64,000 nt of DNA from Mesorhizobium tamadayense (GCF_003863365.1 NZ_RQXT01000022.1:35039-99038); one strand, 5' to 3'; numbered from the stretch's first letter, positions 1 to 8,998 are shown. The notes: generated by a model not told the origin, from the letters alone. Translations and numbers: made by a program.

Positions 1-2
1 AT

Positions 3-1970
3 GGGGCCGAGCCGCAGGAGGACGGCGGCAAGAAGAAGCCGCAGGACGCGCTGACGGCTTACTGCATCAACCTCAACAACAAGGCCAAGGCCGGCAAGAT
101 CGATCCGCTGATCGGCCGCGAGAGCGAGATCAACCGCACCATCCAGGTGCTGTGCCGCCGCTCCAAGAACAACCCGCTCTATGTCGGCGACCCCGGCGTC
201 GGCAAGACGGCGATCGCCGAGGGCCTTGCCAAGCGCATCGTCGAAGGCGATGTGCCGGAGGTGCTGCAGGACGCCACCATCTTCGCGCTCGACATGGGCA
301 CGCTGCTGGCCGGCACGCGCTATCGCGGCGACTTCGAGGAGCGGCTGAAGCAGGTCGTCAAGGAGCTCGAGGACTATCCCGGCGCGGTGCTGTTCATCGA
401 CGAGATCCACACCGTGATCGGCGCTGGGGCCACCTCCGGTGGCGCCATGGATGCGTCGAACCTGTTGAAGCCGGCGCTGTCGTCCGGCGCGATCCGCTGC
501 ATCGGCTCGACCACCTACAAGGAGTTCCGCCAGTTCTTCGAGAAGGACCGCGCGCTGGTGCGGCGTTTCCAGAAGATCGACGTCAATGAGCCGACCATCG
601 AGGACGCCATCGCGATCATGAAGGGCCTGAAGCCCTATTTCGAGGAGTTCCACAAGGTCCGCTACACGAGCGAGGCGATCAAGGCCTCGGTCGAGCTCTC
701 GGCGCGCTACATCAACGACCGCAAGCTGCCGGACAAGGCGATCGACGTGATCGACGAGACCGGCGCCTCGCAGATGCTGGTGCCGGAGGCCAAGCGCAAG
801 AAGACGATCGGCATCAAGGAGATCGAAGCGACGATCGCCACCATGGCGCGCATTCCGCCGAAGACGGTTTCGGCCGACGACGAGAAGGTGCTTCAGGGTC
901 TCGATATCGAGCTGAAGCGCGTCGTCTACGGTCAGGACACCGCCATCACCGCGCTGACGTCGGCGATCAAGCTGGCGCGGGCCGGTCTGCGCGAGCCGGA
1001 GAAGCCGATCGGCTCCTACCTGTTCTCAGGACCAACCGGCGTCGGCAAGACGGAAGTGGCCAAGCAGCTCGCGGCCTCGCTCGGTGTGGAGCTGCTGCGC
1101 TTCGACATGTCGGAATACATGGAACGCCACACCGTCTCGCGGCTGATCGGCGCGCCTCCCGGCTATGTCGGCTTCGACCAGGGCGGCCTGCTTACCGACG
1201 GGGTCGACCAGCATCCGCACTGCGTGCTCCTGCTCGACGAGGTCGAGAAGGCGCATCCCGACCTGTTCAACATCCTGTTGCAGGTGATGGACCACGGCAA
1301 GCTGACCGACCACAACGGCAAGCAGATCGATTTCCGCAATGTCATCCTGATCATGACCACCAATGCGGGTGCTTCCGATGCGCAGCGTGCGGCGATCGGC
1401 TTCGGCTCGACCAAGCGCGAGGGCGACGACGTCGAGGCTATCAACCGGCTGTTCACCCCGGAGTTCCGCAACCGTCTTGATGCGATCATCCCGTTCAGCT
1501 CGCTGCCGGTGCCGGTCATCCACCAGGTTGTGCAGAAGTTCGTCATGCAGCTGGAAGCGCAGCTTTCCGAGCGTGGCGTCACCTTCGACCTGTCGCCGGA
1601 AGCGATCGCCTGGCTGGCCGACAAGGGTTACGACGAGCGCATGGGCGCGCGTCCGCTCGGCCGCGTCATCCAGGAGCACATCAAGAAGCCGCTGGCCGAC
1701 GAGGTGCTGTTCGGTAAGCTGAAGAAGGGCGGCACGGTGCGCGTCACTGTCGAGAAGAAGGAGACCGGCGAAACCGGCCTGAAGCTCGAGTCGCTCGCCG
1801 ACGAAGCCCCGGTGAAGCCGAAGAAGGAAGAGCCGGAGGACTCGCCGAAGCCAAGGAAGGCAGCGGCGAAGAAGCCCGCCGCCAAGAAGGCGGTGGCGCG
1901 GAAGCCGGAATCGAAGGGCAAGGACGGCGGCAAGCGAAGCCTGGTCCCGCAACTGCCCCGCAAGGGCTGA
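3..1970 (+). CDS. clpA: ATP-dependent Clp protease ATP-binding subunit ClpA (5' end outside window)
   Basis: This is the Hsp100/AAA+ unfoldase that feeds substrates, including N-end-rule proteins delivered by ClpS, into the ClpP protease in the cytoplasm. The frame is open from the first bases, so the N-terminal domain is missing and 655 residues are visible. D1 Walker A GDPGVGKT is at fragment residues 62-69, followed by Walker B VLFIDEIH. D2 Walker A GPTGVGKT is at about 343-350, followed by LLLDEVEKAH. The extreme C-terminus is a Lys/Ala/Pro-rich tail of about 70 residues (KAAAKKPAAKKAVARKPE), longer than in E. coli ClpA and probably disordered. clpS would be expected just upstream, outside the window. 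A RIME-like repeat and a terminator follow the stop codon. Confidence 0.96.
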   Translation, partial: GAEPQEDGGKKKPQDALTAYCINLNNKAKAGKIDPLIGRESEINRTIQVLCRRSKNNPLYVGDPGVGKTAIAEGLAKRIVEGDVPEVLQDATIFALDMGTLLAGTRYRGDFEERLKQVVKELEDYPGAVLFIDEIHTVIGAGATSGGAMDASNLLKPALSSGAIRCIGSTTYKEFRQFFEKDRALVRRFQKIDVNEPTIEDAIAIMKGLKPYFEEFHKVRYTSEAIKASVELSARYINDRKLPDKAIDVIDETGASQMLVPEAKRKKTIGIKEIEATIATMARIPPKTVSADDEKVLQGLDIELKRVVYGQDTAITALTSAIKLARAGLREPEKPIGSYLFSGPTGVGKTEVAKQLAASLGVELLRFDMSEYMERHTVSRLIGAPPGYVGFDQGGLLTDGVDQHPHCVLLLDEVEKAHPDLFNILLQVMDHGKLTDHNGKQIDFRNVILIMTTNAGASDAQRAAIGFGSTKREGDDVEAINRLFTPEFRNRLDAIIPFSSLPVPVIHQVVQKFVMQLEAQLSERGVTFDLSPEAIAWLADKGYDERMGARPLGRVIQEHIKKPLADEVLFGKLKKGGTVRVTVEKKETGETGLKLESLADEAPVKPKKEEPEDSPKPRKAAAKKPAAKKAVARKPESKGKDGGKRSLVPQLPRKG

Positions 1971-1975
1971 TCGGC

Positions 1976-2083
1976 CTAAAGCGCGTCGCGTCGAAATGGA
2001 TTCAGGCGACGCGCTTTAGGTGTTTGTTTTGATGCATGTCGTTCTCCCAAAACGGCTGCACACTTTTTGGGCGACATGCATTG
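1976..2083. repeat. RIME-like intergenic repeat, copy 1
   Basis: A 108-bp element begins CTAAAGCGCGTCGCG and contains two imperfect palindromes: GCGCGTCGC...GCGACGCGC, then GCATGTCG...CGACATGC. It aligns end to end with the copy at 4033-4140. Length and two-palindrome layout match the RIME1 elements known from Rhizobium and Sinorhizobium. It lies between clpA and its terminator, so it would be in the clpA transcript's 3' end. Confidence 0.75.
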
Positions 2084-2088
2084 AAGTC

Positions 2089-2117
2089 AAAAAAAGCCCC
2101 GGCCCCGGGGCTTTTTT
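2089..2117. terminator. Strong bidirectional intrinsic terminator after clpA
   Basis: A perfect inverted repeat AAAAAAGCCCCGG-CC-CCGGGGCTTTTTT gives a GC stem with a T run on either strand. It closes clpA and insulates the next gene, which is another reason to start that gene downstream of this hairpin. Confidence 0.85.
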
Positions 2118-2136
2118 CGTTGGGAGGAACCCGAAC

Positions 2137-2817
2137 GTGGCGGCTGGGCAAATCATCATTCTGAACGGCGCGCCGCGCTCCGGAAAGTCGAGCATTGCCG
2201 CCGCGATCCAAGACATGTTCGATGGCGTTTGGATCAATTTCGGCGTCGATGCCTGCGCGCAAATCACGCCGCCGCGACTGCGTCCGGGCATTGGCCTGCG
2301 CCCCGGCGGCGAACGACCCGATCTCGAGGCCCTTGTGCCGCGCATCTACGCCGCGCTTTATGACTCCATCGCGGCACACAGCCGGCTGGCGCTGAATGTC
2401 GTCACCGATGTCGGTCACCACGATGCCTATTCGAGGCCGCTCGACATCCTTTCCGATTGCGCCCGGCGTCTGGCCGGGCTGCCGGTCCTGTTCGTCGGCG
2501 TCCGCTGTCCGATCGAGGTGATCCTGCAAAGGCGTTCCGCTAGTGGAGCGGACGGAGCTTATGTGAGCGGCTCCGTTGGCGATCCGGTGCCGCTGCCCGT
2601 TCGCCGTTGGCAGGAAGAGGTGCACAGGCCAGGCATTTACGATCTGGAGGTCGATACGTCGCGGCAAAATCCGGCCGAGTGCGCCGGGGCGATCCGGCAC
2701 CGGCTCGAGGCCGGACCAGAACCGCTGGCCTTCCGGAAGCTGGCGCAAATGCGAGCAAGGGACAAGGACGGCAACCAGCGCAGCCCGATGCCGCGACTGC
2801 CGGGCTGGAAGACCTGA
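2137..2817 (+). CDS. Chloramphenicol phosphotransferase-like P-loop protein
   Basis: This is a 226-residue P-loop kinase-like protein of the chloramphenicol 3-O-phosphotransferase (CPT) family. Near the N-terminus it has IIILNGAPRSGKSS (Walker A), then NVVTDVGHHD where CPT has its base-strand acid, VLFVGVRCP in the middle, and YDLEVDTS near the end, all in CPT order. I start it at GTG 2137 because GGGAGG lies at 2122-2127. Any earlier in-frame start would run through the terminator hairpin and the RIME repeat. CPT phosphorylates chloramphenicol in Streptomyces, but most alphaproteobacterial homologues have no tested substrate, so the resistance function is not inferred. It stands alone and converges on the PAP2 gene. 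Confidence 0.75.
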   Translation: MAAGQIIILNGAPRSGKSSIAAAIQDMFDGVWINFGVDACAQITPPRLRPGIGLRPGGERPDLEALVPRIYAALYDSIAAHSRLALNVVTDVGHHDAYSRPLDILSDCARRLAGLPVLFVGVRCPIEVILQRRSASGADGAYVSGSVGDPVPLPVRRWQEEVHRPGIYDLEVDTSRQNPAECAGAIRHRLEAGPEPLAFRKLAQMRARDKDGNQRSPMPRLPGWKT

Positions 2818-2875
2818 AGATCAAAAAGCCCCCAAAGACGGAACTTTTCATTTCATGCCTTGCTGGTTGCAGACG

Positions 2876-3970
2876 TCAGGCAACGCCGCCCGGCGCGAAG
2901 CGTGTCTGAAGATATCCGCATGCCTTCCAGATCATTGTCGATATGAGCGCACCCGCGTAGCCGTCGATGGCATAGTGCCAGCCAAGCACGACCGAGCCGA
3001 CCATTATCATACCGGCGAATGCCCACATCAGGATGCCGGCCAGCCGGGAGCGGCGCGTTGCGTAAAGAGAGAAAAGCACCGCCATCGCCACGTGCATGGA
3101 TGGGAAAGCGGATATTCCGATACTGCCATTGGTCGCGCCGGTATAGCCGCTCCATAGCATGTCCTGCGTGCTGAGCGCCCAGATCGGATAGATGCGATCG
3201 GCGGCGGCGAGCGCTTGCATGAGGGGACGAAAGTCACCGCCGAGCCCCAGTCGCTCGTAAAAGCACGGCCCTGCCGACGACAGCCCCATCGCCAGGAAGA
3301 AGCCGCCAAGCGTCCATATCAGCATGAAGCTCATCAGGAACTGATGACGCAGCTTCGTATCGTTGCGTGTGGTGCAGGCTGTGAAAACCGTGGCGATGAG
3401 CACGATGAACCAGAAATTGTACGCGATATTGAGCATCCTCAATGCAAATGGCGACTGGACGACAAACCATAGCCATTCGTCCGGTGCTCGGCCGAAATGC
3501 AGGATCCGATCGGCGTGAGCCAGCGCCTTGTCCCATGCAAATGGGGAGAGGATTGCGATGGCTCCTTTCAGCACACCGACGGCGGATATGAAGGCGATGC
3601 TCGCGGCCAGGCCATTCAGGCTGTTGGCAGTGCGTTCGGCGTCGCCGAAAAAGCTGCCCAGAGATTTCAGGAAGGTACCGAGCGGTTCGGTATCCCGCTT
3701 GACCAGCGCAAGGTGGAGAAAGATTCCAAGCGCAAAGACGCAGCCGCAGATCCAGAAAGCGATGAAAAGGTACTGAGCGTATTCCTCCAGCACGCTGAAA
3801 TCCGGCATGTTTCCGGTATGCATGCCGATCAGTGTTGCCAGAAGCAGGGCACCGACGGCCATGGCGTGCAGCAGCCGGTGCCGCCGAAAGGCGTCCGCCA
3901 GGTCAATCAGAAAAGCACGTCCGACAGCCGTCCTCGCAAGGGGGGTCGACGTCGCAACCGAATTTTCCAT
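2876..3970 (-). CDS. PAP2-family (Aur1/Ipt1-like) membrane phosphatase or phosphotransferase
   Basis: This 364-residue integral membrane protein has about six to eight hydrophobic segments. The C-terminal half carries the PAP2 signature: AFPSMHVAMA (motif 2, catalytic His) and GWHYAIDGYAG (motif 3, His and Asp). The SMH...GWHYAIDGYAG pattern is typical of the PAP2_3 group that includes inositolphosphotransferases and lipid phosphatases. The likely role is dephosphorylation or head-group transfer on an envelope lipid at the outer face of the inner membrane; the substrate cannot be read from sequence. It is monocistronic, with a second RIME-like repeat about 60 bp upstream of its start. Confidence 0.82.
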   Translation of the reverse strand: MENSVATSTPLARTAVGRAFLIDLADAFRRHRLLHAMAVGALLLATLIGMHTGNMPDFSVLEEYAQYLFIAFWICGCVFALGIFLHLALVKRDTEPLGTFLKSLGSFFGDAERTANSLNGLAASIAFISAVGVLKGAIAILSPFAWDKALAHADRILHFGRAPDEWLWFVVQSPFALRMLNIAYNFWFIVLIATVFTACTTRNDTKLRHQFLMSFMLIWTLGGFFLAMGLSSAGPCFYERLGLGGDFRPLMQALAAADRIYPIWALSTQDMLWSGYTGATNGSIGISAFPSMHVAMAVLFSLYATRRSRLAGILMWAFAGMIMVGSVVLGWHYAIDGYAGALISTMIWKACGYLQTRFAPGGVA

Positions 3971-4290
3971 GGTTTGAGACCCAATAGCTCGCCACTGCCT
4001 CAGCGTTTTACAGCGAGATGGTTCGATATTTCCTAAAGCGCGTCGCGATCTTTCAGATTCGCTCCATGCGCTTTAGGTTTTTGATTTTGCGCATGCCTTT
4101 ATCCCGAAACCGGTTCCCACTTTCGGGAGACATGCTTTAACCAGACGATTCGAGTGCAAACGTTCACATCCGGCGCTGCACGCGACCGGCTAGACCCGAA
4201 AAAACGCACGGAGGTTCCCGCGGCAAACCGAATCGGGTTCGTCGGTCCGGGGCTATCGATAGGCCTTCAATGTCGGCGGAAGTGCGAGCT
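3971..4290. other. Intergenic stretch with RIME-like repeat, no convincing gene
   Basis: This 320-bp gap lies between the start of the PAP2 gene and the end of the HIT gene. It contains the RIME-like copy at 4033-4140 and otherwise unstructured GC-rich sequence. A short plus-strand open frame from 4154 has no ribosome site and runs antisense into the HIT gene, so I do not call it. The PAP2 promoter should be here, but I cannot assign its boxes. Confidence 0.6.
4033..4140. repeat. RIME-like intergenic repeat, copy 2
   Basis: A 108-bp element begins CTAAAGCGCGTCGCG and ends GGGAGACATGCTTTAA. It has the same two-palindrome design as the copy at 1976-2083, with more substitutions in the second palindrome (CCCGAAA...TTTCGGG). 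The two copies are in the same orientation about 2 kb apart. Confidence 0.75.
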
Positions 4291-4716
4291 TCAATTTCTC
4301 AGTGCCGCGCGGATCTTGCCGGCGTTCTCGGCCAGCACCTCCGGCTTCTCCATCTGCCCGGAATGCGGCTTCAGCGGCACGCCGTCGAAGCGCGGGATGA
4401 CATGGACATGGAGGTGGTAGACAGTCTGCCCGGAGGCCGATTCGTTGAATTGCATCAGGGTGACGCCGTCGGCGTTGAACGCCTTCTTCACTGCCGCGGC
4501 CAGTTTCTGCGCGGCGGCAAACAGCGGACCGAGCGTTGCCGGGTCGGCGTCGAGGATGTTGCGCGACGGCGCCTTCGGCACCACCAGCGTGTGGCCGATC
4601 CCTTGCGGCATCACATCCATGAAAGCGATGACGGCATCATCCTCATAGACGCGGTGCGAGGGAATCTCACCGCGCAGGATTTTCGCGAAAATATTGCCGG
4701 GATCGTAATCGGCCAT
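4291..4716 (-). CDS. HIT family hydrolase
   Basis: This 141-residue histidine-triad protein, a cytoplasmic nucleotide hydrolase or transferase of the HINT/Fhit type, carries the active-site triad HLHVHVIPR near the C-terminus. It also has the family N-terminus (IFAKILRGEIPSHRVYEDD) and the NESASGQTVYHLH approach to the catalytic loop. I start at ATG 4716, preceded by AGGAGCG at good spacing. A longer open frame upstream has low-quality Arg/Ala-rich sequence and overlaps the neighbouring gene, so it is rejected. HINT proteins hydrolyse purine phosphoramidates; the physiological substrate here is unknown. Confidence 0.92.
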   Translation of the reverse strand: MADYDPGNIFAKILRGEIPSHRVYEDDAVIAFMDVMPQGIGHTLVVPKAPSRNILDADPATLGPLFAAAQKLAAAVKKAFNADGVTLMQFNESASGQTVYHLHVHVIPRFDGVPLKPHSGQMEKPEVLAENAGKIRAALRN

Positions 4717-4781
4717 GGCGCGCTCCTGATCATGATGTCCCGCCTCGTGTAGCGAAGCCGCGATGGCGCGGCAAGGCAAAG

Positions 4782-6455
4782 TCAGCTCAGATCGACCATG
4801 CCCGCTTCGACCAGCGCCCGGTGGAAGCGCCGCTTTCGCGTCGAGGCGGGGTCGAAATAGATGGCCGGATTGTCCCGCAACAATGCAGCGCGCGTGGCAA
4901 AGACCGGATCGAGGGGCATGCCCGCGGCCTGCAGCGCGAGCGTGGACAAATAGGCCACGTCGAGCGCCAGCGGCGCCGCAAGGTCCGGCGGCAGCGCGCA
5001 ATTCATCGCCTCGATCGCATAGAAGCTTTCGTAAAGCGCCGGGTCCGAAGGCGGCCTGCCGCTCATGGCGGCGGTGAACGAGGGCTGATGGTCGCCAAAA
5101 CGCACGATGATCGCGGGATGGCCGTCCAGGATCGCGTCCAGCTTGGCGCGGAATGCGTCGTAGGCGCCGACTGTTTCCGCGAGCCGGACCACGTATTCGC
5201 CATACTCCGCGCTGCCGACGGCGGCGTCCGCTTCGCGGCGAAGCCCGGCATGATGGTCTTCGGGAAAGACGCGGCGGCGATGATCGCCATGGTTCATCAG
5301 CGTCGAGATCGACAGGAAGCAGGGTTCGCCACCCGCCGCCTGTTTCTGGAACAGGCCAAGCGCATGGTCATAAAGCTGCTCGTCATGATGCTCGCGTCGC
5401 CAGCGCTCGCCATCGAATGGCAGCGGCAAGGTTTCGGCGTAAGCGACATCGTCGAGCCCGATGGATCTATAGAAACTGCCGCGATTGAGGAAAGATGGTC
5501 CGTCGCAGCTCAGATAGGAAAGGCTGTAGCCGATAGCCGACAGGTAAGGCGGAAGCGAATGACGGATGCGCCCGTCAAGGAGATGGAAGACGTAGCGACT
5601 GTCGGTGCCGAACGACCGCGTCGACAACCCTGTCAGGATGGAGAATTCGCTCTGCAGCGAGCTGCCGCCGAAGACCTCGACATTGAGCGTGCCGGAGAGG
5701 CCGCCGGGCGGGGAGAAGAAGCGCTGGAACGCCTCGCCGATCGGCAGGCCGAAGCGCCGCGGGTCGAAGGTCGATTCATGCAGGATCATGATGATGTGCG
5801 GCAACGGCTCGCCCGACGGCTGCTTCGCCGGTACCGGCGGCAGCAACGGCAACGGCTCGGCGTCGATGTCGACAAAGGCAGGCCGCCGCGACGGTCCGGC
5901 GCCGAACAGGGAAGCGACGAAGGCCGAAAGGTGGGCACGGTCCTGTGTCAGCAACTGGAACCTGAAACGCGATGTGCCGCCGCTCGAGCGGAAAGTGATC
6001 AGGTAAAAGCAGGCGGCAGCGCCGAATACCGCAAGGCGGATCGGCAGCGGCCTCGCGGGCTCGTCCAGCATCATGTCGATGGTGACGGTCAGCGCTGCGA
6101 TGACAGCCATGCCGAAAAGAGCGGGGACGATTACCCGGGCATGGTCGGCAAGCACGCCGCGAAAGCTGCTTGGGGCGAGGTGGTAGAGATCGCCCGCCAG
6201 CAGGTTGAAGCCGAGCTGACGGTACTTGAGCTTGGAGACGGCTCCTATCGTCGCCGCCAGCGCGAGCGTCGTCCACAGCGCCCTGGTCCTCCCCGGCAGC
6301 AAGAGATGTGTAAGGCCGAAGAAGAGAATGACCGTCGCGAAGCCAAGATGCCATGTCGCCGGCCTGCGCTCGAACCACGCGACCAGCGGCAGGACGATCA
6401 AGAGACCTACTACGCCGAGCCATTGCCCGGCGTCCAAGGATGCCAAACCCCACAT
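4782..6455 (-). CDS. LTA synthase/phosphoglycerol transferase-like sulfatase-fold membrane protein
   Basis: This 557-residue protein has five or so N-terminal membrane segments (residues about 10-190) followed by an alkaline-phosphatase-superfamily domain. The domain opens with HIIMILHESTFDP (metal-binding Glu) and contains GGSSLQSEFSILTGL, a typical LtaS/OpgB/MdoB-family block, then MNHGDH and FGDHQPSF with metal-binding Asp and His residues. In rhizobia the related enzymes add phosphoglycerol to periplasmic cyclic glucans (CgmB type), so phosphoglycerol or phosphoethanolamine transfer in the periplasm is the best inference. The gene ends 65 bp from the HIT gene on the same strand. I leave the symbol empty because several paralogues usually exist. 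Confidence 0.8.
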   Translation of the reverse strand: MWGLASLDAGQWLGVVGLLIVLPLVAWFERRPATWHLGFATVILFFGLTHLLLPGRTRALWTTLALAATIGAVSKLKYRQLGFNLLAGDLYHLAPSSFRGVLADHARVIVPALFGMAVIAALTVTIDMMLDEPARPLPIRLAVFGAAACFYLITFRSSGGTSRFRFQLLTQDRAHLSAFVASLFGAGPSRRPAFVDIDAEPLPLLPPVPAKQPSGEPLPHIIMILHESTFDPRRFGLPIGEAFQRFFSPPGGLSGTLNVEVFGGSSLQSEFSILTGLSTRSFGTDSRYVFHLLDGRIRHSLPPYLSAIGYSLSYLSCDGPSFLNRGSFYRSIGLDDVAYAETLPLPFDGERWRREHHDEQLYDHALGLFQKQAAGGEPCFLSISTLMNHGDHRRRVFPEDHHAGLRREADAAVGSAEYGEYVVRLAETVGAYDAFRAKLDAILDGHPAIIVRFGDHQPSFTAAMSGRPPSDPALYESFYAIEAMNCALPPDLAAPLALDVAYLSTLALQAAGMPLDPVFATRAALLRDNPAIYFDPASTRKRRFHRALVEAGMVDLS

Positions 6456-6538
6456 GCTTCCCCCGGGCGCCGAGGCAACCCATATCCCAGGTTGTGTCTA
6501 GCGGATTTCGCTCGCTCGGTAAACTCGGGAAGAGGGGC

Positions 6539-7753
6539 CTATTCCTCAAGATCCTTGCGGAACGGCGTGTGCTCTTCGAGATATTCGCCCATCCGCTCGA
6601 CCTCGCGCCGCTCGCGTCGCAGATAGTCGGCAACGGCGTTGCGCAGGCCGGGATGGGCAATGTAGTGCGCCGAATGCATGGTCACCGGCTGATAGCCGCG
6701 CGCCAGCTTGTGCTCGCCTTGCGCGCCAGCCTCCACCACCTTCAGCTTGCGGTCGATCGCAAAGTCGATCGCCTGATGGTAGCAAACCTCGAAATGCAGG
6801 AAGGGGTAGTCCTCGATGCAGCCCCAGTTGCGGCCGTAGAGCGCGTCGGAGCCGATGAAGTTGATGGCGCCGGCGATGTAGCGGCCGTTGCGCTTGGCCA
6901 TCACCAGAAGGATATCGTCGGCCATGCGCTCGCCGATCAGCGAGAAGAACTGGCGGTTGAGATAGGGCCGGCCCCATTTCCGGCTGCCGGTATCCATGTA
7001 GAAGCCGAAGAAATCGTCCCAGGCGCGTTCGGTGATGTCCTTGCCGGTCAGCCAGTCGATGCTTATGCCCTCGACCAGCGCCTCGCGCCGCTCCTTCTTC
7101 ATCGCCTTGCGCTTGCGCGAGGCAAGCGTAGCGAGGAAGTCGTCATAGTTCGAAAAGCCTTCGTTGAAGAAATGGAACTGCTGGTCGGTTCGGTGCAGAA
7201 AGCCGGCCGCCTCCAGCGTCGCGACGTCAGGCTCCGCCGCGAAAGTGACATGCGCGGAGGAGACGCCAAGCCTGTCTGTCACCATCTTGAGGCCGGCGGC
7301 GAGGCCAGCCTTCACCGCGCTCGCGTCCTCGGCCTTGCCGACCAGCAGGCGAGGGCCGGTGACCGGCGTGAATGGCACGGAACATTGCAGCTTCGGATAA
7401 TAGCGCCCGCCGGCCCGCTCGAAGGCGTCGGACCAGCCGTGATCGAAAACGTACTCGCCCTGGCTGTGCGACTTGAGATAGCAGGGCACGGCGCCCAGCA
7501 GCCTGCCTTGCGCATTCTCGAGCCTGAGGTGGTGGCCCTGCCAACCGGTGCGCCGGATGGCGCAGCCGGAGTCCTCCAGCGCGCTCAGAAAGGCGAATGA
7601 AACCAGCGGGTTGTAGCCGTTTTCCTTGTCGTCGCGCGTGGTCCCGGCGAAGCCGTTCCACTCCTCCTGGGTGAAGGCGCCGATCCCGGCGGCGACACGG
7701 ATCGCATACTCCGTGTCAGCCGCTTGCCTCTCGCAGTCGTCCCCTTGATCCAT
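6539..7753 (-). CDS. FemAB-like GNAT-fold protein (DUF482/PF04339)
   Basis: This 404-residue protein matches the COG3146/DUF482 family, predicted acyl or aminoacyl transferases with a double-GNAT (FemAB-like) fold. Family features include the early NGYNPLVSFAFLSALEDSGC, the GEYVFDHGWSDAFERAGGRYYPKLQ block, and the late LHFEVCYHQAIDFAI and EAGAQGEHKLARGY segments. No characterised substrate is known to me. It is the last gene of a minus-strand set RidA, GDPD, DUF482, with about 40 bp to the GDPD gene, so co-transcription is likely. Confidence 0.82.
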   Translation of the reverse strand: MDQGDDCERQAADTEYAIRVAAGIGAFTQEEWNGFAGTTRDDKENGYNPLVSFAFLSALEDSGCAIRRTGWQGHHLRLENAQGRLLGAVPCYLKSHSQGEYVFDHGWSDAFERAGGRYYPKLQCSVPFTPVTGPRLLVGKAEDASAVKAGLAAGLKMVTDRLGVSSAHVTFAAEPDVATLEAAGFLHRTDQQFHFFNEGFSNYDDFLATLASRKRKAMKKERREALVEGISIDWLTGKDITERAWDDFFGFYMDTGSRKWGRPYLNRQFFSLIGERMADDILLVMAKRNGRYIAGAINFIGSDALYGRNWGCIEDYPFLHFEVCYHQAIDFAIDRKLKVVEAGAQGEHKLARGYQPVTMHSAHYIAHPGLRNAVADYLRRERREVERMGEYLEEHTPFRKDLEE

Positions 7754-7793
7754 GGACCTTATTTAAGTTGCGTGCCGGCGCGTGCAAGCCTGC

Positions 7794-8537
7794 TCACACT
7801 ACCTTCACGAGATTGGGTTCGAAACCCTCGAAGGTCATCTGGTCGGCATATTTGAAGGTGAGGTCGACCGCCGGCTGGTCATGCACGGTCCAGGTGATGA
7901 CCGGCATCCTGAGCTTCTCGCGCACGAAGCTGACGAACGGGTTCGGTAGGTCCCCGGCGGCATAGGAGGTGAAGGCGAGGTTGTGCGCCAGCATGGCAAA
8001 ATGCGCCTCGATCAGCTGGTTGTCCTTGCCATAAGCGGTCAGCCCGCCGGGAATGCCCGGCGCATCCTTGGCGAAATCGCGGATCAGCCAGTGGTCGAAC
8101 GACATGATCGCCACATAGCCCTTGTAGCGCTTGAGCAGCCTGCCGACGCTCGCCACCAGCCCGTTGTCGTGGCCGGCAACGCCTTTCAGCTCGACCACCA
8201 GCGGCACCCGGCCGTCCACTAGGTCGAGCGCTTCCTGCAGTGTCGGCACGTGGTCCTTGGTGCCGCCCACCTTGAGCGTCGTCAGCTCGGCCGCGGTGCG
8301 CTGCCAGACGAAGCCGTCCTCGCCGGTCAGCCGTTTCAGATCGCCGTCATGGATGATGACCGGCACGCCGTCGGACGAGAGATGCACGTCGCATTCGATC
8401 GCGTAGCCACGCTCGGCCGCTGCGGCCAAGGCCGATAGCGTGTTCTCCCAGCGCGTCTTGTTCATGTCGTGGAAGCCGCGATGCGCGACCGGGCGGGCAA
8501 TCAGCCAGGAAAGGTCGGTCATGTCAGGCTCGTTCAC
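7794..8537 (-). CDS. Glycerophosphodiester phosphodiesterase
   Basis: This 247-residue GDPD-fold enzyme should hydrolyse glycerophosphodiesters to glycerol-3-phosphate and the alcohol. Catalytic and metal residues are visible: AHRGFHD (first His), WENTLSALAAAAERGYAIECDVHLSSDGVPVIIHD (Glu, Glu, Asp, second His), and VPLVVELKG. No signal peptide is seen, so it is probably cytoplasmic. Its ATG overlaps the stop codon of the RidA-like gene by 4 bp, which argues for translational coupling. Confidence 0.92.
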   Translation of the reverse strand: MNEPDMTDLSWLIARPVAHRGFHDMNKTRWENTLSALAAAAERGYAIECDVHLSSDGVPVIIHDGDLKRLTGEDGFVWQRTAAELTTLKVGGTKDHVPTLQEALDLVDGRVPLVVELKGVAGHDNGLVASVGRLLKRYKGYVAIMSFDHWLIRDFAKDAPGIPGGLTAYGKDNQLIEAHFAMLAHNLAFTSYAAGDLPNPFVSFVREKLRMPVITWTVHDQPAVDLTFKYADQMTFEGFEPNLVKVV

Positions 8538-8998
8538 TCGACTTCGAAGATCGCTTCGATTTCCACTGCGGCGTTAAGCGGCAGCGAGGCGGTGCCGACG
8601 GCGGAGCGGGCATGCTTGCCGCGCTCGCCTAGAGCTGCGACCAGGAAGTCGGAGGCGCCGTTGGCGACCAGATGCTGCTCTACGAAATTCGGCGCCGAGG
8701 CGACGAAGACCGTGATCTTGACCAGCCGGCGGATCTTCTCGAGATCGCCGAGCGCCGCCTTGGCCTGCGCCAGGATGTTGATGGCGCAGAATTTCGCCCC
8801 TTCCTTGCCGGCAGCGGTGTCGATGTCGCTGCCGAGCAGCCCACTTGCCTGCAGCTTGCCGTCCTTCAGCGGCAGTTGACCGGCGGTGAACAGCGTGTTG
8901 CCGGTCCGGCAGTAGGGCACATAGTTGGCAGCGGGCGCGGCGGCGGCCGGAATGGTGACGCCGAGATCGCTTAGCCGCTTTTCGATTGTTTCGCTCAT
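8534..8998 (-). CDS. RidA family (YjgF/UK114) protein
   Basis: This 154-residue protein of the longer RidA subgroup has family blocks TLFTAGQLPLKDGK, INILAQAKAALGDLEKI, VKITVFVASAPNF and the C-terminal LPLNAAVEIEAIFEVE. RidA proteins deaminate reactive enamine/imine intermediates made by PLP enzymes, but members of this subgroup often differ at the substrate-anchoring Arg, so the activity here is not certain. It is the first gene of the RidA-GDPD-DUF482 set and diverges from eipB across a 138-bp gap that must hold both promoters. Confidence 0.9.
   Translation of the reverse strand: MSETIEKRLSDLGVTIPAAAAPAANYVPYCRTGNTLFTAGQLPLKDGKLQASGLLGSDIDTAAGKEGAKFCAINILAQAKAALGDLEKIRRLVKITVFVASAPNFVEQHLVANGASDFLVAALGERGKHARSAVGTASLPLNAAVEIEAIFEVE

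Noticed and set aside
2020..2136. Upstream extension of the CPT-like protein
   Set aside because: It translates the RIME repeat and terminator hairpin, and the P-loop begins right after the GTG at 2137, which has its own ribosome site.
4154..4420. An 88-codon plus-strand frame near the end of the HIT gene
   Set aside because: No ribosome site, more than a third of it antisense to the HIT gene, no family pattern.
4821..6626. A 601-codon open frame antisense to the LTA-synthase-like gene
   Set aside because: It is the mirror of a clear coding gene in high-GC DNA, is extremely Arg-rich and has no recognisable domain.
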